Position numbers and translations under genes: made by a program
Part shown: positions 36,778-45,126 of the stretch, one piece after another
How positions within the stretch are numbered: position 1 is the stretch's first letter
Layout of the letters: each line of letters opens with the position of its first letter
Notes under the pieces: generated by a model
Databases searched by the model: none
The model's input: the letters and a program-made list of their open reading frames with translations, nothing else
What the model was told of the DNA's origin: nothing
Origin: JBNKHG01 sp050290225
GTDB lineage: Bacteria > Pseudomonadota > Gammaproteobacteria > Pseudomonadales > Cellvibrionaceae
Assembly: GCA_050290225.1 (NCBI GenBank)
Contig: JBNKHG010000025.1
Span: forward strand, 1-64,000
DNA: 64,000 bases
Reading direction: 5' to 3'

Positions 36778-37089
36778 ATGTACGCAGTTTTTGCGAGCGG
36801 TGGCAAGCAACACCGTGTTGTCGAGGGTGAAACCCTCAAGTTGGAAAAGATTGAAGTTGCCACTGGCGAAACCATCGATTTTGATCAGGTTCTGCTGGTT
36901 GCCGATGGTGACGATATCAAGATTGGCGCCCCTCTGGTAGAAGGTGCCAAGGTGACTGCTGAAGTGGTTAGCCACGGTCGCGGCGACAAGGTGAAAATCA
37001 TCAAGTTCCGTCGTCGTAAGCACTCTATGAAGCGCCAAGGTCACCGTCAGTGGTACACCGAGGTGAAAATCACCGGTATCACTGGTTAA
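36778..37089 (+). CDS. rplU: 50S ribosomal protein L21
   Basis: The start at 36778 (MYAVFASGGKQHRV) has GGAG upstream. The 103 residues match L21 throughout, including the closing KVKIIKFRRRKHSMKRQGHR segment that contacts 23S rRNA. It is followed by rpmA after 44 bases that hold a 14-bp tandem duplication (GGTTAAAGTCAACG twice, from about 37085). Confidence 0.97.
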   Translation: MYAVFASGGKQHRVVEGETLKLEKIEVATGETIDFDQVLLVADGDDIKIGAPLVEGAKVTAEVVSHGRGDKVKIIKFRRRKHSMKRQGHRQWYTEVKITGITG

Positions 37090-37133
37090 AGTCAACGGGT
37101 TAAAGTCAACGGGTTAATCGAGGAGTTTAGACA

Positions 37134-37391
37134 ATGGCTCATAAAAAAGCTGGCGGTAGTACTCGTAACGGTCGCGATTCCGAAAGTAAACGCCTTGGCG
37201 TCAAGCGTTTCGGCGGCCAGGAAGTGTTGGCAGGCAATATCCTTGTACGTCAACGCGGTACCAAGTTCCACGCAGGTGTAAACGTCGGTGTTGGTAAAGA
37301 CCACACCCTGTTTGCCAAGGCCGATGGCAAGGTGCAATTCGAAGTTAAAGGTCCGAAGAACCGCAAGTTCATCAGCATCGTTACCGCCTAA
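37134..37391 (+). CDS. rpmA: 50S ribosomal protein L27
   Basis: The 85 residues begin MAHKKAGGSTRNGRDSESK, the flexible N-terminus that reaches the peptidyl-transferase centre. There is no N-terminal extension to be cleaved, as usual in Gram-negative bacteria. It follows rplU in the standard operon. A hairpin terminator lies about 70 bases downstream. Confidence 0.97.
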   Translation: MAHKKAGGSTRNGRDSESKRLGVKRFGGQEVLAGNILVRQRGTKFHAGVNVGVGKDHTLFAKADGKVQFEVKGPKNRKFISIVTA

Positions 37392-37463
37392 TCGCCGTTG
37401 GCGTTCAGGCACAAACGATCGCGTTTGCACATTCGAACCTGGAGATGGTTTCATCTCTGCCGC

Positions 37464-37495
37464 AAAAGCCCCGTCTCCCGAGATGGGGCTTTTTA
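37464..37495 (+). terminator. terminator after rpmA
   Basis: AAAAGCCCCGTCTC pairs with GAGATGGGGCTTTT (one G-T pair), followed by a T-rich tract (TTTTTATTTT). It separates rplU-rpmA from obgE. Confidence 0.9.
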
Positions 37496-37511
37496 TTTTC
37501 AGTCACTCAGG

Positions 37512-37571
37512 CCTGACATCGCAGTGGATTCGCGGCGTTAATGCGTCATTATCGGATTGAAAGAATACTAG
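37512..37571 (+). repeat. dispersed repeat, copy D (full length)
   Basis: This 60-base unit starts CCTGACATCGCAGTGGATTC and ends TTGAAAGAATACTAG. It is the most diverged end but keeps the whole length of copy C. It is located between the rpmA terminator and obgE, and so could lie in the obgE promoter region. Confidence 0.75.
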
Positions 37572-37646
37572 TTACTAGTCGCTGGTGGGAAGCTAAACTA
37601 GTGGCTCAAGACTCGCAATTGGCGACTTGTCCCCCGGAGGTTGATC

Positions 37647-38849
37647 GTGAAATTTGTCGATGAAGCGCCCATTTATGTGGAGGCCGGTCGTGGCGGCAAT
37701 GGCTGCCTGAGCTTTCGGCGCGAGAAGTATATTGCCAAGGGCGGTCCCGATGGTGGCGACGGTGGCGACGGTGGCAGCGTTTACCTGGTGGGGGACGAGA
37801 ATCTCAATACCCTGGTCGACTACCGTTACCAACCCAAATACCGCGCCGAAAGCGGTCAACAGGGTATGGGTAAGAACATGACCGGCAAGAAAGGCGAAGA
37901 TCGCATTCTGCCGGTGCCGGTGGGAACCACGGTGATCGATGTGGATACCGAGGAAGTGCTGGGGGATATCAAAGCCAACGGTGAGCGCCTCAAGGTGGCT
38001 CAGGGCGGTTTTCACGGCCTTGGCAATACCCGTTTCAAATCCAGCGTCAACCGCGCGCCGCGCCAGACATCCCCCGGATCCGAGGGCGAGGCCCGCAACC
38101 TCAAGCTGGAATTGAAAGTGTTGGCGGATGTGGGCCTGCTGGGGCTGCCCAATGCCGGCAAATCCACCTTTATCCGTGCGATCAGCTCCGCCAGGCCGAA
38201 GGTGGCCAACTACCCCTTCACCACCCTGGTGCCAAACCTGGGGGTGGTAAAGGTTCAGCAGCACCGCAGTTTTGTAGTCGCCGATATTCCCGGTCTCATC
38301 GAAGGCGCCTCCGAAGGGGCCGGTTTGGGAATTCGTTTCCTCAAACATTTGACCCGCTGCCGGGTGCTCTTGCACCTGGTGGATATGGCGCCCTACGATG
38401 GCAGTGATCCGGCGGAGAACGCCCAGGTCATTATCAATGAGCTGGCGCAATTCAGCCCCACGCTTGCCGGTCGCGAGCGCTGGCTGTTGCTCAACAAGAT
38501 CGATATGTTGCCGCAGGATGAAGTGGAAGAGCGCTGCCAGGCTATGGTGGAAAAACTCGGTTGGCAGGGGCGGACATTCCGGATTGCCGCCATCAACAAA
38601 ACCGGTACCCAGTCCCTTTGCGGTGAGATTATCGAACACCTCGAGCAGTGTTGGGAAGCGGAGCGCGAAGATCCGGAAGTGGCCGAACATGAAGCCGAAC
38701 TGCAGGCACAGATGCAGCAGGAAGCTCGCGAGCGCATCGAGGAATTGCGCCTGCGCCACCGTGCCGAGCGCCTGGCCCGCAAGCAGGCCGGTGACGACGA
38801 TGATTGGGACGATGACGACTATGATGTGGACGTGGAGTATGTGCAGTAA
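37647..38849 (+). CDS. obgE: Obg/CgtA GTPase
   Basis: The GTG at 37647 lies about six bases after GGAGG; 400 residues. The glycine-rich Obg fold comes first (MKFVDEAPIYVEAGRGGNG, GGPDGGDGGDGGS; residues 1-158). The G domain follows, with GLPNAGKST (G1), VADIPGLIEGA (G3) and LLNKIDML (G4). A very acidic tail ends the protein (DDDDWDDDDYDVDV). It acts in 50S assembly and stress signalling. The DUF402 gene begins only nine bases after its stop, and proB follows. Confidence 0.97.
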   Translation: MKFVDEAPIYVEAGRGGNGCLSFRREKYIAKGGPDGGDGGDGGSVYLVGDENLNTLVDYRYQPKYRAESGQQGMGKNMTGKKGEDRILPVPVGTTVIDVDTEEVLGDIKANGERLKVAQGGFHGLGNTRFKSSVNRAPRQTSPGSEGEARNLKLELKVLADVGLLGLPNAGKSTFIRAISSARPKVANYPFTTLVPNLGVVKVQQHRSFVVADIPGLIEGASEGAGLGIRFLKHLTRCRVLLHLVDMAPYDGSDPAENAQVIINELAQFSPTLAGRERWLLLNKIDMLPQDEVEERCQAMVEKLGWQGRTFRIAAINKTGTQSLCGEIIEHLEQCWEAEREDPEVAEHEAELQAQMQQEARERIEELRLRHRAERLARKQAGDDDDWDDDDYDVDVEYVQ

Positions 38850-38858
38850 TTGACCCCC

Positions 38859-39368
38859 ATGGCCGACAAAATTCTCGAAATCAAGGAAAAGCTACTCTGC
38901 GGCACCCGACTCGAATTCGAGTGCGACCTGCTCGAGCAACGTGACGATGAAGTAGTGTTGCTGTATCGCTTGCCGAAAACCTGGCAGTTGGAGGATGTTA
39001 CTCTCCCTGAAGGCGCGTTGAGCCTGGGGTACTTCTGGCCCGAGCGGGGCTACAATGCCTATCACTTTGTCGCCACCGATGGCCGCACTCTGGCGCTCTA
39101 CCTCAATATCAGTGACTCCACCCGGATTGCGGAGAGTTGCCTCTACTGGCGGGACCTGATTGTCGATATCCTGATTGCACCCGACGGCCAGGCGCAGGTG
39201 CTGGATGAAGATGAGATTCCCGCCGGTATCGATGTTACCCTGTTGCGCCATATCCAGGTCACCAAGGCACAGTTGCTGGCCCGGCCGGAAGCGCTGTTGT
39301 CAGACCTGGAAACGCGTTCGGCCGGCCTGTTGGAAGCGCATCAGCTGATCGACGCAGATAGGCATTAA
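38859..39368 (+). CDS. DUF402 domain protein
   Basis: The start is at 38859 (MADKILEIKEKLL); 169 residues. The DUF402 features are YNAYHFVATDGRTLALYLNI (about 66-85), YWRDLIVDILIAPDG and LDEDEIP, which supply the Asp/Glu ligands of metal-dependent nucleoside-diphosphate or triphosphate phosphatases of this fold (FomD, Ntdp). The substrate cannot be told. It lies between obgE and proB on the same strand with short gaps, in the obgE-proB block. Confidence 0.8.
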   Translation: MADKILEIKEKLLCGTRLEFECDLLEQRDDEVVLLYRLPKTWQLEDVTLPEGALSLGYFWPERGYNAYHFVATDGRTLALYLNISDSTRIAESCLYWRDLIVDILIAPDGQAQVLDEDEIPAGIDVTLLRHIQVTKAQLLARPEALLSDLETRSAGLLEAHQLIDADRH

Positions 39369-39384
39369 TCACAGCTAACTCGCT

Positions 39385-40506
39385 ATGAATCGAAAAGAGA
39401 CTTTTCAATGCGCCCGTCGCTGGGTGGTTAAAATCGGCAGCGCCCTGCTGACCAACGACGGCCAGGGCCTGGATGCCGGGGCCATTGCCGGTTGGGTCGC
39501 GCAAATGGCCCACTTGCGCCGACAGGGCATCGAGCTGGTACTGGTGTCTTCCGGTGCCGTGGCCGCGGGAATGACCCGCCTCGGCTGGACCCGGCGCCCG
39601 GACTCCATTCACGAACTCCAGGCCGCCGCCGCCGTTGGACAGATGGGCCTGGTACAAACCTATGAGCAGGAATTTCAGCGCTATGGCCTGCACACCGCCC
39701 AGGTGTTGCTGGATCACGATGATCTCTCCTCGCGCCAGCGTTACCTCAATGCCCGCTCCACCATCCGCACGTTGACCAAGTTGGGCGTGGTGCCGGTGGT
39801 CAATGAAAACGACACGGTGGTGACCGACGAAATCCGTTTTGGCGACAATGACACCCTGGGTGCCCTGGTGGCCAACCTGATCGAAGCGGATCTGCTGGTG
39901 ATCCTCACGGATCAGCATGGCATGTATGACAGTGACCCTCGCACCAATCCCAATGCCAAACTGCTGAGCGAAATCTCCGCCGCTGATGCTCGCCTGGATG
40001 CCATGGCCGGTGACGGCGGCAGGCTGGGACGCGGCGGCATGATCACCAAGGTCAAGGCGGCGCGCCTGGCTGCCCGTTCCGGGGCCAACTCGATCATTGT
40101 GGGTGGTCGTCTGGACAATGTACTCACCCGCCTGCACAAGGGCGAAAACCTGGGCACCTTGATGCTGGCGGAGCAGCAGCCCCAGGCGGCGCGCAAGCGC
40201 TGGTTGGCGGGCCACCTGCAAACCCGTGGTACGCTGACCCTGGATGACGGGGCTGTGAAAGTGCTGCGCCAGCAGGGTAAGAGCCTGCTGCCGGTGGGCG
40301 TCAAGCAGGTGCATGGCAATTTTACCCGCGGTGAAATGGTGGTGTGTGTCGATGCCAATGGCAACGAAATTGCCCGCGGGTTAGTGAACTATAACGCCGA
40401 TGAAGCGCGCAAGATCATCGGCCAGTCCAGTGATCGCATAGAATCCCTGTTGGGCTATCGCGATGATGAAGAGTTGATCCATCGGGACAATCTGGTATTG
40501 GTTTGA
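39385..40506 (+). CDS. proB: glutamate 5-kinase
   Basis: The 373-residue protein is the first enzyme of proline synthesis. The amino-acid kinase domain (1-255) has VVKIGSALLTNDGQG, VLVSSGAVAAGMTRLG and the substrate-binding NENDTVVTDEIRFGDND. A PUA domain follows (about 280-365). The length matches the two-domain gammaproteobacterial enzyme, which proline inhibits. It is the last gene of the obgE block, although proA is not adjacent. Confidence 0.96.
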   Translation: MNRKETFQCARRWVVKIGSALLTNDGQGLDAGAIAGWVAQMAHLRRQGIELVLVSSGAVAAGMTRLGWTRRPDSIHELQAAAAVGQMGLVQTYEQEFQRYGLHTAQVLLDHDDLSSRQRYLNARSTIRTLTKLGVVPVVNENDTVVTDEIRFGDNDTLGALVANLIEADLLVILTDQHGMYDSDPRTNPNAKLLSEISAADARLDAMAGDGGRLGRGGMITKVKAARLAARSGANSIIVGGRLDNVLTRLHKGENLGTLMLAEQQPQAARKRWLAGHLQTRGTLTLDDGAVKVLRQQGKSLLPVGVKQVHGNFTRGEMVVCVDANGNEIARGLVNYNADEARKIIGQSSDRIESLLGYRDDEELIHRDNLVLV

Positions 40507-40537
40507 CGTGATGTGCATAACAGCCTCGAGGTAATGC

Positions 40538-40741
40538 ATGGCTAAGCGGTTTATACAGTTTGTTTTCCTGTTGACGGTGGCAGGTCTGTCGTCCTGCACG
40601 GCAGTGGCGGTCGTTGACGGCGTTGTCAGTACTGCCGTCGGTGTTTCCAAAGTGGCGGTCAAAGGCGCGGTTACAGCCGCGGATATGGCCATTCCCGACG
40701 CTGATGATGAAGAAGACAACGAAGAAGAAAGTGCGGACTAA
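40538..40741 (+). CDS. small lipoprotein, 67 aa
   Basis: The signal is FIQFVFLLTVAGLSSC, with the lipidated Cys at residue 20. The remainder is a hydrophobic VVDGVVSTAVGVSKVAVKGA segment and an acidic tail. It resembles the small gammaproteobacterial lipoproteins of the NF038104 type seen beside proB. Function unknown. It follows proB by 31 bases and is convergent with the DUF1223 gene. Confidence 0.75.
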   Translation: MAKRFIQFVFLLTVAGLSSCTAVAVVDGVVSTAVGVSKVAVKGAVTAADMAIPDADDEEDNEEESAD

Positions 40742-40760
40742 CCAGAACCTGAGTGGGTTT

Positions 40761-41504
40761 TCATTGGAGCCAGCCGCCAACCGCCTGCAGTGGCGCCGGA
40801 TGGGCGCCGCGACTAATCCAAAAGGCGACGGCTTTTTTGCCCGTGTAATCCACCGCCGGTAGCGAGGCTTGCCAGTGGATGCCATCGCCCCTGTAAGTGG
40901 CGTGAGCCAGAACCACAAAATCCTGAGGCAGCTTTTTACCGCTGTTTTCGCCGCGACCAATGTCGGTGACGATATCAAATCCGAGAATGGCGGCATTCAG
41001 CCACAACCCCTGCCCGGCTCCCGCAGGTTGATAGCGGGCCTCGAAATTACCCGCTTGCAGGGATACCGTCAGGCGGCCTGGTTCGGCAGTCTGTGGCTGG
41101 GGCAGGGCGGGTAAACGCCGCAGTCCAAACCATCTTGACCACTCTTGTCCCGACAGCATAAATCCGGGTGTATATACCGCCTTGCTGCGACGGAGCTGGT
41201 GATAACGCCGCTGGCGCTGGGAGTATTTGCTGGAGGCATAGGGATCGGCCCAGCCCAGGTAGTCCCAGTAATCCACATGGAACACCAGGGGAACCAGCTG
41301 CTTCCATAGGCGCGGATCCTCTTTCAGTCCCGATATCCAGCGTTCGGCGGGCGGACAACTGCTGCAGCCCTGGGAGCTGTAAAGCTCCAACAGCGCCACC
41401 GGTTCGGTGCCGCTGTCCAGCTCCAGGCGGGTTTGTGTGTTAGCGGGGGCGACCAGGCAATGGCACAACAGCCAAGTGCACAACAGAAACCGTAACGTTT
41501 GCAT
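40761..41504 (-). CDS. DUF1223 secreted thioredoxin-fold protein
   Basis: The 247-residue protein has a signal peptide (cleavage near ANT-QTRL). The family motif LLELYSSQGCSSCPPAERW near residue 40 holds a CxxC, and the family also shows FHVDYWDYLGW. Thioredoxin-like periplasmic proteins of this family have no settled role. It is the start of a run of envelope thiol/TonB genes on this strand (41.6-45.8 kb) but is separated from them by 133 bases. Confidence 0.85.
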   Translation of the reverse strand: MQTLRFLLCTWLLCHCLVAPANTQTRLELDSGTEPVALLELYSSQGCSSCPPAERWISGLKEDPRLWKQLVPLVFHVDYWDYLGWADPYASSKYSQRQRRYHQLRRSKAVYTPGFMLSGQEWSRWFGLRRLPALPQPQTAEPGRLTVSLQAGNFEARYQPAGAGQGLWLNAAILGFDIVTDIGRGENSGKKLPQDFVVLAHATYRGDGIHWQASLPAVDYTGKKAVAFWISRGAHPAPLQAVGGWLQ

Positions 41505-41637
41505 TGATTTGTACCATGGGCAAGAGCTTTACTTTAGTGCCCTGTCGCTGATTTAAGTTCCTGCTGTGTCAACGCTTCACCTCTTAAGCCGCTTGCCTGA
41601 AACTGCAGCAGGGCCTCGTTGATGGCTGCCCGCAGTG

Positions 41638-42255
41638 CTATTTGCCAATGGCAAAAGAAATCTTATTTCTTACACCCGGTACCTCGACGGGACTGCCGTC
41701 GACAACGCGGGGTTTGTATTTAAACTTTAACGCTGCTTTGGTAGCGGCCCTGTCGAATATTTTCGTCGGTTGGGACTCTACCACGAAGGCATCGCGAACC
41801 GCCCCAGAGGTGGTTACTGTAAATTCGACGATTACCCAGCCTTCGATGCCCCGGCGCAGGGCGGATCGAGGGTAGGTGGGCTCCACCTTGACGATGGGCA
41901 GGTATTCGCCGTCAGTGACCGGGATGCCATCGTTTCTTATGGATACTTCCTGACGTTTTAGCGGGCCAAAAGAGGGCTTGGTTGTGGTTTCGACTTGCGT
42001 TTCTACAATCATTTTCGGTACATCGGGCGGGCTTTGCGGTTCTACGGGTTTAACGGGTTTGTTGTCTATTATCACCTCTATCGTCGGCTCGTCCATGACC
42101 ACCTCTACCGGTTTGGGCGTGGCTTCTTCCGGGGGCACTGTGTCAGAACTGATAAGCAGGTTCATCAGTGTCAGCAGTGCAAGCGTGATAAGGGTGGCGC
42201 TTAACAGACTGCCGGCGATACGAGAAGATGTCCGGGGTATGGTCAGTGTGGTCAT
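41638..42255 (-). CDS. TonB-like energy transducer
   Basis: The start is at 42255 (MTTLTIPRTSS) after GAGGAAG; 205 residues. There is one membrane segment (about 14-36), a Pro/Glu/Val-rich spacer (KPVEVVMDEPTIEVI...), and the C-terminal TonB domain from about residue 115, with VEPTYPRSALRRGIEGWVIV carrying the YP motif. It should couple proton-motive force to an outer-membrane receptor; no exbB or exbD is beside it. It is 134 bases downstream of the M56/TonB fusion gene, likely the same operon. The two TonB domains are clearly similar. Confidence 0.88.
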   Translation of the reverse strand: MTTLTIPRTSSRIAGSLLSATLITLALLTLMNLLISSDTVPPEEATPKPVEVVMDEPTIEVIIDNKPVKPVEPQSPPDVPKMIVETQVETTTKPSFGPLKRQEVSIRNDGIPVTDGEYLPIVKVEPTYPRSALRRGIEGWVIVEFTVTTSGAVRDAFVVESQPTKIFDRAATKAALKFKYKPRVVDGSPVEVPGVRNKISFAIGK

Positions 42256-42389
42256 AATGACTTCCTCAAATTTAGGGTTAAACGAGTTTGCTCGATTTTC
42301 ATTGTGCCGCTCATTTAATCGGTGCAATCACCAAACTCAGGGTGAGCGATGCCCTCCAACCGAAGGCCGGATTCCGGTTTCGAATGCAA

Positions 42390-43979
42390 TTACGGTTTTA
42401 TGTGAGCAATTTCTGTGGGGCCGCTAGAGATCACTTTTTTGCGTTTTTTATCCAAATCCTTTGAGGTCAGTTGGAAGACAAACTCCTCGCCGATGCCGCT
42501 GACTGAGACGGGTCGTCCATTGATAGTGTGTGGACGAAAACGGAACTCTGCCACGGCCTTCAACACCGTCTGCTCGAAGATGCCTTTGGGTTGTGCGTAG
42601 ACAATCCTCATGTCGAAGGGTTTGCCGGCGACGTCGATGGAAAACTGAACGCGCACCCGACCTTCAATTCCCCGGAGGATGGCCCGTTTGGGGTAAAGCG
42701 GGGTGATTGTACGTATCGGCAAATAGCCTTGGATAACCACTTCTTGCGCCAGCGCCAAATATTCGCGAACCGCGTTCTTGGATGATATATCGGTTTGGGA
42801 AAGTTCGCTGTCAATGGCGTCCGCCGTCAATCGCGTTGGCGGTGTCAGGCCCATCACCAATAACTCTTCCTCGGGCGGTCGGCCAGTGCTGGGCGGAAAT
42901 TGTATGGGTTGGCGCTGTGGGAGCGGACTGAAATTCTCGTCAGTGTTTGAATGATCAAACGGATGCTGGATCGCGGACAGGGGGATTGTGGCTATCGGGT
43001 CGAGTGTCGGTTGCAGGGTGTCAGGCGGCTGCACGGCGGCCTGCAAAAGCGATAATGGCAACAACACGAGTATGGCCACGATAAGCGCGCGAACCAGTTC
43101 ACCGCGATCGATCCTGTCTCGATCGCGCGCTGCATCGAGTAACGCCATGAGACGTTGATAGTGTGCTGATCCACCGGTTATGGCCGCAGCGGGAAGGGGA
43201 TCCTGGCGCTGCAGTGATTTGGTGAGGCTCAGGAGTAATTGGGCGTAATCCGCACTCTTGTGTCGGGTTGTAAGCACCCAGTCGTCACAGGCGCTTTCAC
43301 TCATATTTTCAAGAGTGCGCGCCAGCCGCCACACGTGAGGAATCGGCCAGTAGAGGGCGCAAATGCAGCGCACTAAAATGTGAGACAGCCAATCGTAGCG
43401 CGCCACGTGCCCGAGTTCGTGCAATAAAATCAGCTTTAGCTTTTCCTGCGGCCAGTGGATCATCGCGGTGGGGATAAACACCGTTACGCGCAGGATGCCC
43501 CAGACCTGGGGCATATCCAGGTTTTCACAAATATGGACACGGACACGGCGCCGGAGTTTGAGAGTGGCGCACAGTTCGTCCGCGATTCGCTGCAGGTCGC
43601 GGTCGGACGCGGCGCATTTTTCGCGAGACCGAAGACTAACCATACCCAGTGCGAGATAAAACAGTATCCAGAGTACGCCCAGTAAATAGATACCCAGCAA
43701 CCACTGGGTTGCCGGGTATTGCAGCCAATGGCCGGACGGCATCGCCAGCCAATGATCGATATCACGTCCCAGGGAAATTCTCAGTGAAACTCCCGGAATC
43801 GACGTCAATGGGGTGGCGTTGAGCAGTAAAGACAAGGGGATAAGCGTGAAAACCAGAAGCAGCCCCAGATGTCGACTGCTTGCGGCCGCCATGTAGTTGG
43901 ACTTGAATTGCCACCAACCAAAGCCCATTAGTGCCAGGGGTTTGATCACTAACAACAATATCAGATTCAGCAAAGTCAT
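42390..43979 (-). CDS. M56 (BlaR1/MecR1-like) metallopeptidase fused to a TonB domain
   Basis: The 529-residue protein has N-terminal membrane segments and an HExxH zinc site (LILLHELGHVARYDW, about residue 190). The second glutamate region lies beyond it (ESACDDWV, about 229), then a further membrane segment (about 290-310). After a proline-rich spacer, residues about 420-510 form a TonB C-terminal domain (TPLYPKRAILRGIEGRV). BlaR1-type peptidases cleave BlaI repressors after sensing an extracytoplasmic signal. Here the sensor domain is replaced by a TonB domain. BlaI (77 bases upstream) is the probable target. Confidence 0.88.
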   Translation of the reverse strand: MTLLNLILLLVIKPLALMGFGWWQFKSNYMAAASSRHLGLLLVFTLIPLSLLLNATPLTSIPGVSLRISLGRDIDHWLAMPSGHWLQYPATQWLLGIYLLGVLWILFYLALGMVSLRSREKCAASDRDLQRIADELCATLKLRRRVRVHICENLDMPQVWGILRVTVFIPTAMIHWPQEKLKLILLHELGHVARYDWLSHILVRCICALYWPIPHVWRLARTLENMSESACDDWVLTTRHKSADYAQLLLSLTKSLQRQDPLPAAAITGGSAHYQRLMALLDAARDRDRIDRGELVRALIVAILVLLPLSLLQAAVQPPDTLQPTLDPIATIPLSAIQHPFDHSNTDENFSPLPQRQPIQFPPSTGRPPEEELLVMGLTPPTRLTADAIDSELSQTDISSKNAVREYLALAQEVVIQGYLPIRTITPLYPKRAILRGIEGRVRVQFSIDVAGKPFDMRIVYAQPKGIFEQTVLKAVAEFRFRPHTINGRPVSVSGIGEEFVFQLTSKDLDKKRKKVISSGPTEIAHIKP

Positions 43980-44056
43980 GATCGACTCCTGTTATCACTG
44001 ACTTGTCCGGGTTTTATTGGCTCCGGGAGCTATGCAGTGCATAGCGTTGGCTGGTG

Positions 44057-44446
44057 TTATTCGTGCGGCCCCTGCCGTTTTGCCTTCTGAATTGCGCGTT
44101 CTATATTGTCCAGTTCTTTGGGTGTTAACGACGTTTGATTCGAACCGAGTAAGGCATTAACGGCTTTGGCGGCTGATCCTTCAAAGAAGGTTTTTACCAG
44201 GCGCGCCAGGGCCGAAGCACTGGCATCATCACGATTCTCTGCGGGGGTGTAGATATAGCGCTGTCCTTCCCGTCGAATAGAGATCAGTTGTTTATCCAGC
44301 ATGCGCTTCAACAAGGCTCGCACGGTGGAGTAGCTCGGGGCATCAGGCAATCGGTCCAGAACCTCTTTGGCCGAAGCTTCCCCGCTCTCGTGAAGAATAT
44401 TGATGATTTGCCGTTCGCGTCGACTGAGGTTGTCATCGCTGCTCAT
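44057..44446 (-). CDS. BlaI/MecI/CopY family repressor
   Basis: The 129-residue winged-helix protein begins with the recognition region: LSRRERQIINILHESG, ASAKEVLDRLPDAPSYSTVRA. The helical C-terminal dimerisation part (SALARLVKTFFEGSAAKAVNA) is where M56 proteases cut in BlaI. It is the first gene of the operon with the M56/TonB fusion and the TonB protein. A perfect palindrome lies 16-53 bases upstream of its start codon and is the obvious operator. Confidence 0.93.
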   Translation of the reverse strand: MSSDDNLSRRERQIINILHESGEASAKEVLDRLPDAPSYSTVRALLKRMLDKQLISIRREGQRYIYTPAENRDDASASALARLVKTFFEGSAAKAVNALLGSNQTSLTPKELDNIERAIQKAKRQGPHE

Positions 44447-44461
44447 AGGTTATATCTCTAG

Positions 44462-44499
44462 GCTGCTAATTTTTTAGCATGTGCTAAAAAATTAGCAGC
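44462..44499. promoter_or_regulatory. perfect 38-bp palindrome, candidate BlaI operator
   Basis: Arms of 18 bases (44462-44479 and 44482-44499; core TAGCA-TG-TGCTA) are exactly complementary around a TG centre. The core is AT-rich, as in BlaI/MecI operators. It lies between the blaI start (44446) and the stop of the thioredoxin gene (44539). It could also serve as a terminator for the upstream thioredoxin operon on the minus strand. Confidence 0.8.
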
Positions 44500-44538
44500 T
44501 AGTCAGAAGGGCGTCAAGTGTTTTGTCCGGTTTTTGCG

Positions 44539-45126
44539 TTACCGCCCAATCGGGTACTGATTAAAGGCTTGGTGGGGCTGGACGGACGCGGAGGCTGATT
44601 CGCCCAGTAATTGCATCAATGCTTTTTCAACATCTTTATCGGTAAACTGGCGATTGGGGTTGTCACCGGTCAGGCGATAACGCTCCCTGCCGTCGCGGCC
44701 GTAAATAATAACCGCGGGTATCCCGATTAAATTCAGTTTCTGAAAAGCCTCCAGCAGGTTTTCATCCAGGCGGTAGTGATGAAATCGGGCGTCCATTTTT
44801 TCCAGAAAACGCTGCGCGGCTTGCAGGGACCCGGGATCGCCACGGTCGTCCAGATTGAGGGAAACAAACCGTACACCCCTGGATTTGTAGCGTCGATGCA
44901 TATCCACCATTTTAGGAAAACGTTCGATGCAGGATGCGCACCACATGGCCCACATATCCACCACCACAATGTCGGGTGCAAAAGCGGTGAGTTGTTGTTG
45001 CCACTGCTGGTAATCCACCGGCACCATAGTGATGGTTTTGGGGGGCACAGGCGCTTCCGTCGCGCTGCTCGCGCCCGCAACATTCAGACAGATAACCAGT
45101 AGTGTGGCCAATAAGCGCTTGATCAT
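44539..45126 (-). CDS. TlpA-like periplasmic thioredoxin protein
   Basis: The 195-residue protein has a signal peptide (cleavage near SSA-TEAP). The redox site is MWCASCIERFP (WCxxC) near residue 62, with cis-proline region LIGIPAVIIYG near 138. It probably reduces or transfers disulfides in the periplasm. Its start overlaps the stop of the upstream AhpC/TSA-like gene by four bases, so the two are coupled. Confidence 0.88.
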   Translation of the reverse strand: MIKRLLATLLVICLNVAGASSATEAPVPPKTITMVPVDYQQWQQQLTAFAPDIVVVDMWAMWCASCIERFPKMVDMHRRYKSRGVRFVSLNLDDRGDPGSLQAAQRFLEKMDARFHHYRLDENLLEAFQKLNLIGIPAVIIYGRDGRERYRLTGDNPNRQFTDKDVEKALMQLLGESASASVQPHQAFNQYPIGR

